Positions 63,675 to 64,000 of a stretch of DNA of 64,000 nt are shown here, in pieces. Origin of the DNA: Streptomyces sp. DH12 (GTDB taxonomy: Bacteria > Actinomycetota > Actinomycetes > Streptomycetales > Streptomycetaceae); NCBI RefSeq assembly GCF_020873895.1, contig NZ_JAHWGT010000004.1:186001-250000 (forward strand), in the 5' to 3' direction. The translations under genes were made by a program, and so were the position numbers. The notes beneath the pieces are model-generated. The model worked only from the letters and a program-made list of their open reading frames with translations, was not told the origin of the DNA and searched no databases. Numbering within the stretch: the stretch's first letter is position 1; each line of letters opens with the position of its first letter.

Positions 63675-64000
63675 ATGATCGTCGAACCGCTGGAGCTCGG
63701 CGAGGAGGGCGCCCTGCCGGGTCCGCTCCTCACCGAACTCACCGAGCTGTACGCGTCGAACCGGGAGTTCCAGCAGCTCACCGGGGCGTTCCCGGACCCG
63801 GACGACATCCGGCCCGAGCAGGTCGCCACCTCGCTCGCCGACGAACTGTCCCGGCCGGGCGCCGAGGTGCTGCTGGCGCGTTCGGACGGCCGGGTGATCG
63901 GCGTGGCCGTGACCCTCGCCCACCACCCGGGCCCGGCCGGCCCGGACGGCCCGGACGGCCCGGACGGTCCGGAGGCCTCGGATCCGTGGATCGGGCTGCT
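63675..64000 (+). CDS. GNAT-type acetyltransferase, 3'-truncated by window end
   Basis: The first 108 residues are visible. IVEPLELGEEGALPGPLLTE is the first strand and helix of a GNAT fold, and EVLLARSDGRVIGVAVTLAH corresponds to strands 2-4. A repetitive GPDGPDGPDGPE insert (9-base DNA repeats) interrupts the beta 4 region before WIGLL, where the acetyl-CoA loop should follow. TACTGT seven bases before the ATG and no ribosome site suggest a leaderless transcript. Substrate unknown. Confidence 0.7.
   Translation, partial: MIVEPLELGEEGALPGPLLTELTELYASNREFQQLTGAFPDPDDIRPEQVATSLADELSRPGAEVLLARSDGRVIGVAVTLAHHPGPAGPDGPDGPDGPEASDPWIGL

Overview
The window is high-GC actinobacterial chromosome and almost certainly comes from a Streptomyces. 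Third codon positions are nearly always G or C, GTG and TTG starts are common, and many start codons sit 6-8 bases after a TANNNT -10 box (leaderless pattern). Many small proteins belong to actinomycete-only families (DUF2771, DUF3027, DUF2530, DUF3263, HAAS). From memory, gene order follows the S. coelicolor core around mqnD/mqnB, groEL2, thrC, nagA/nagK and cdgB, read in reverse. I could not run a database comparison. I see no tRNA, rRNA, CRISPR array or transposase.

Layout. 1-2.6 kb: the 3' part of a secreted nuclease gene followed by a DUF1963-like gene. 3-8.5 kb: an XPB-type helicase, a helicase-associated protein and a HAAS membrane protein. 8.8-12.4 kb: an island with an XRE-type regulator and seven small, partly start/stop-overlapping genes, several cysteine-rich. 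12.5-19 kb: cold-shock-domain protein, HAD hydrolase, the futalosine-pathway genes mqnD and mqnB with a DUF2771 lipoprotein, an MFS exporter and DUF3027. 19-20 kb: intergenic palindromic repeats. 20-32 kb: sacsin/Hsp90-like ATPase, CtpE-like P-type ATPase, NCS2 purine permease, a MarR-MFS operon, thpR, a 29-residue membrane peptide and an aldo/keto reductase behind a MerR-type operator. 32.6-43 kb is a surface/secretion region: a collagen- and silk-like repeat protein with a bestrophin-like partner, a serine-protease-fold protein that has lost all three catalytic residues, and a 1356-residue polymorphic toxin (ALF repeats, HINT, RNase A-like tip) with a candidate immunity gene. 43-48 kb: groEL with two CIRCE operators, a cold-shock gene, a ubiquitin-like sulfur carrier and thrC behind a SAM-I riboswitch. 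48-51 kb: gpgS, otsA and otsB (glucosylglycerate and trehalose). 51-58.6 kb: an amino-sugar catabolic locus with three DasR-like operators. 58.6-64 kb: CBM-like membrane protein, diguanylate cyclase CdgB, flavin reductase, ArfB, TerD and a truncated GNAT gene.

How genes work together. mqnB and mqnD are successive enzymes of menaquinone synthesis. In the amino-sugar locus a binding protein, sugar kinase, deacetylase, SIS-domain isomerase/deaminase, PfkB kinase and class II aldolase make a near-complete route from N-acetylated hexosamine to triose phosphates; the set fits a GalNAc/tagatose route as well as GlcNAc. OtsA makes trehalose-6-phosphate, OtsB dephosphorylates it, and GpgS uses a related sugar-nucleotide donor for another compatible solute. 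Heat-shock (CIRCE), SAM (riboswitch), possible cAMP/BldD (16-bp palindrome before cdgB) and MerR, MarR and DasR-type operators are visible.

The most unusual items are the silk/collagen-like surface protein, the RNase-tipped toxin with a hairpin before its candidate immunity gene, the dead protease, the sulfur carrier capped by a C-terminal cysteine, the SAM riboswitch on threonine synthase, and the XRE/small-protein island.
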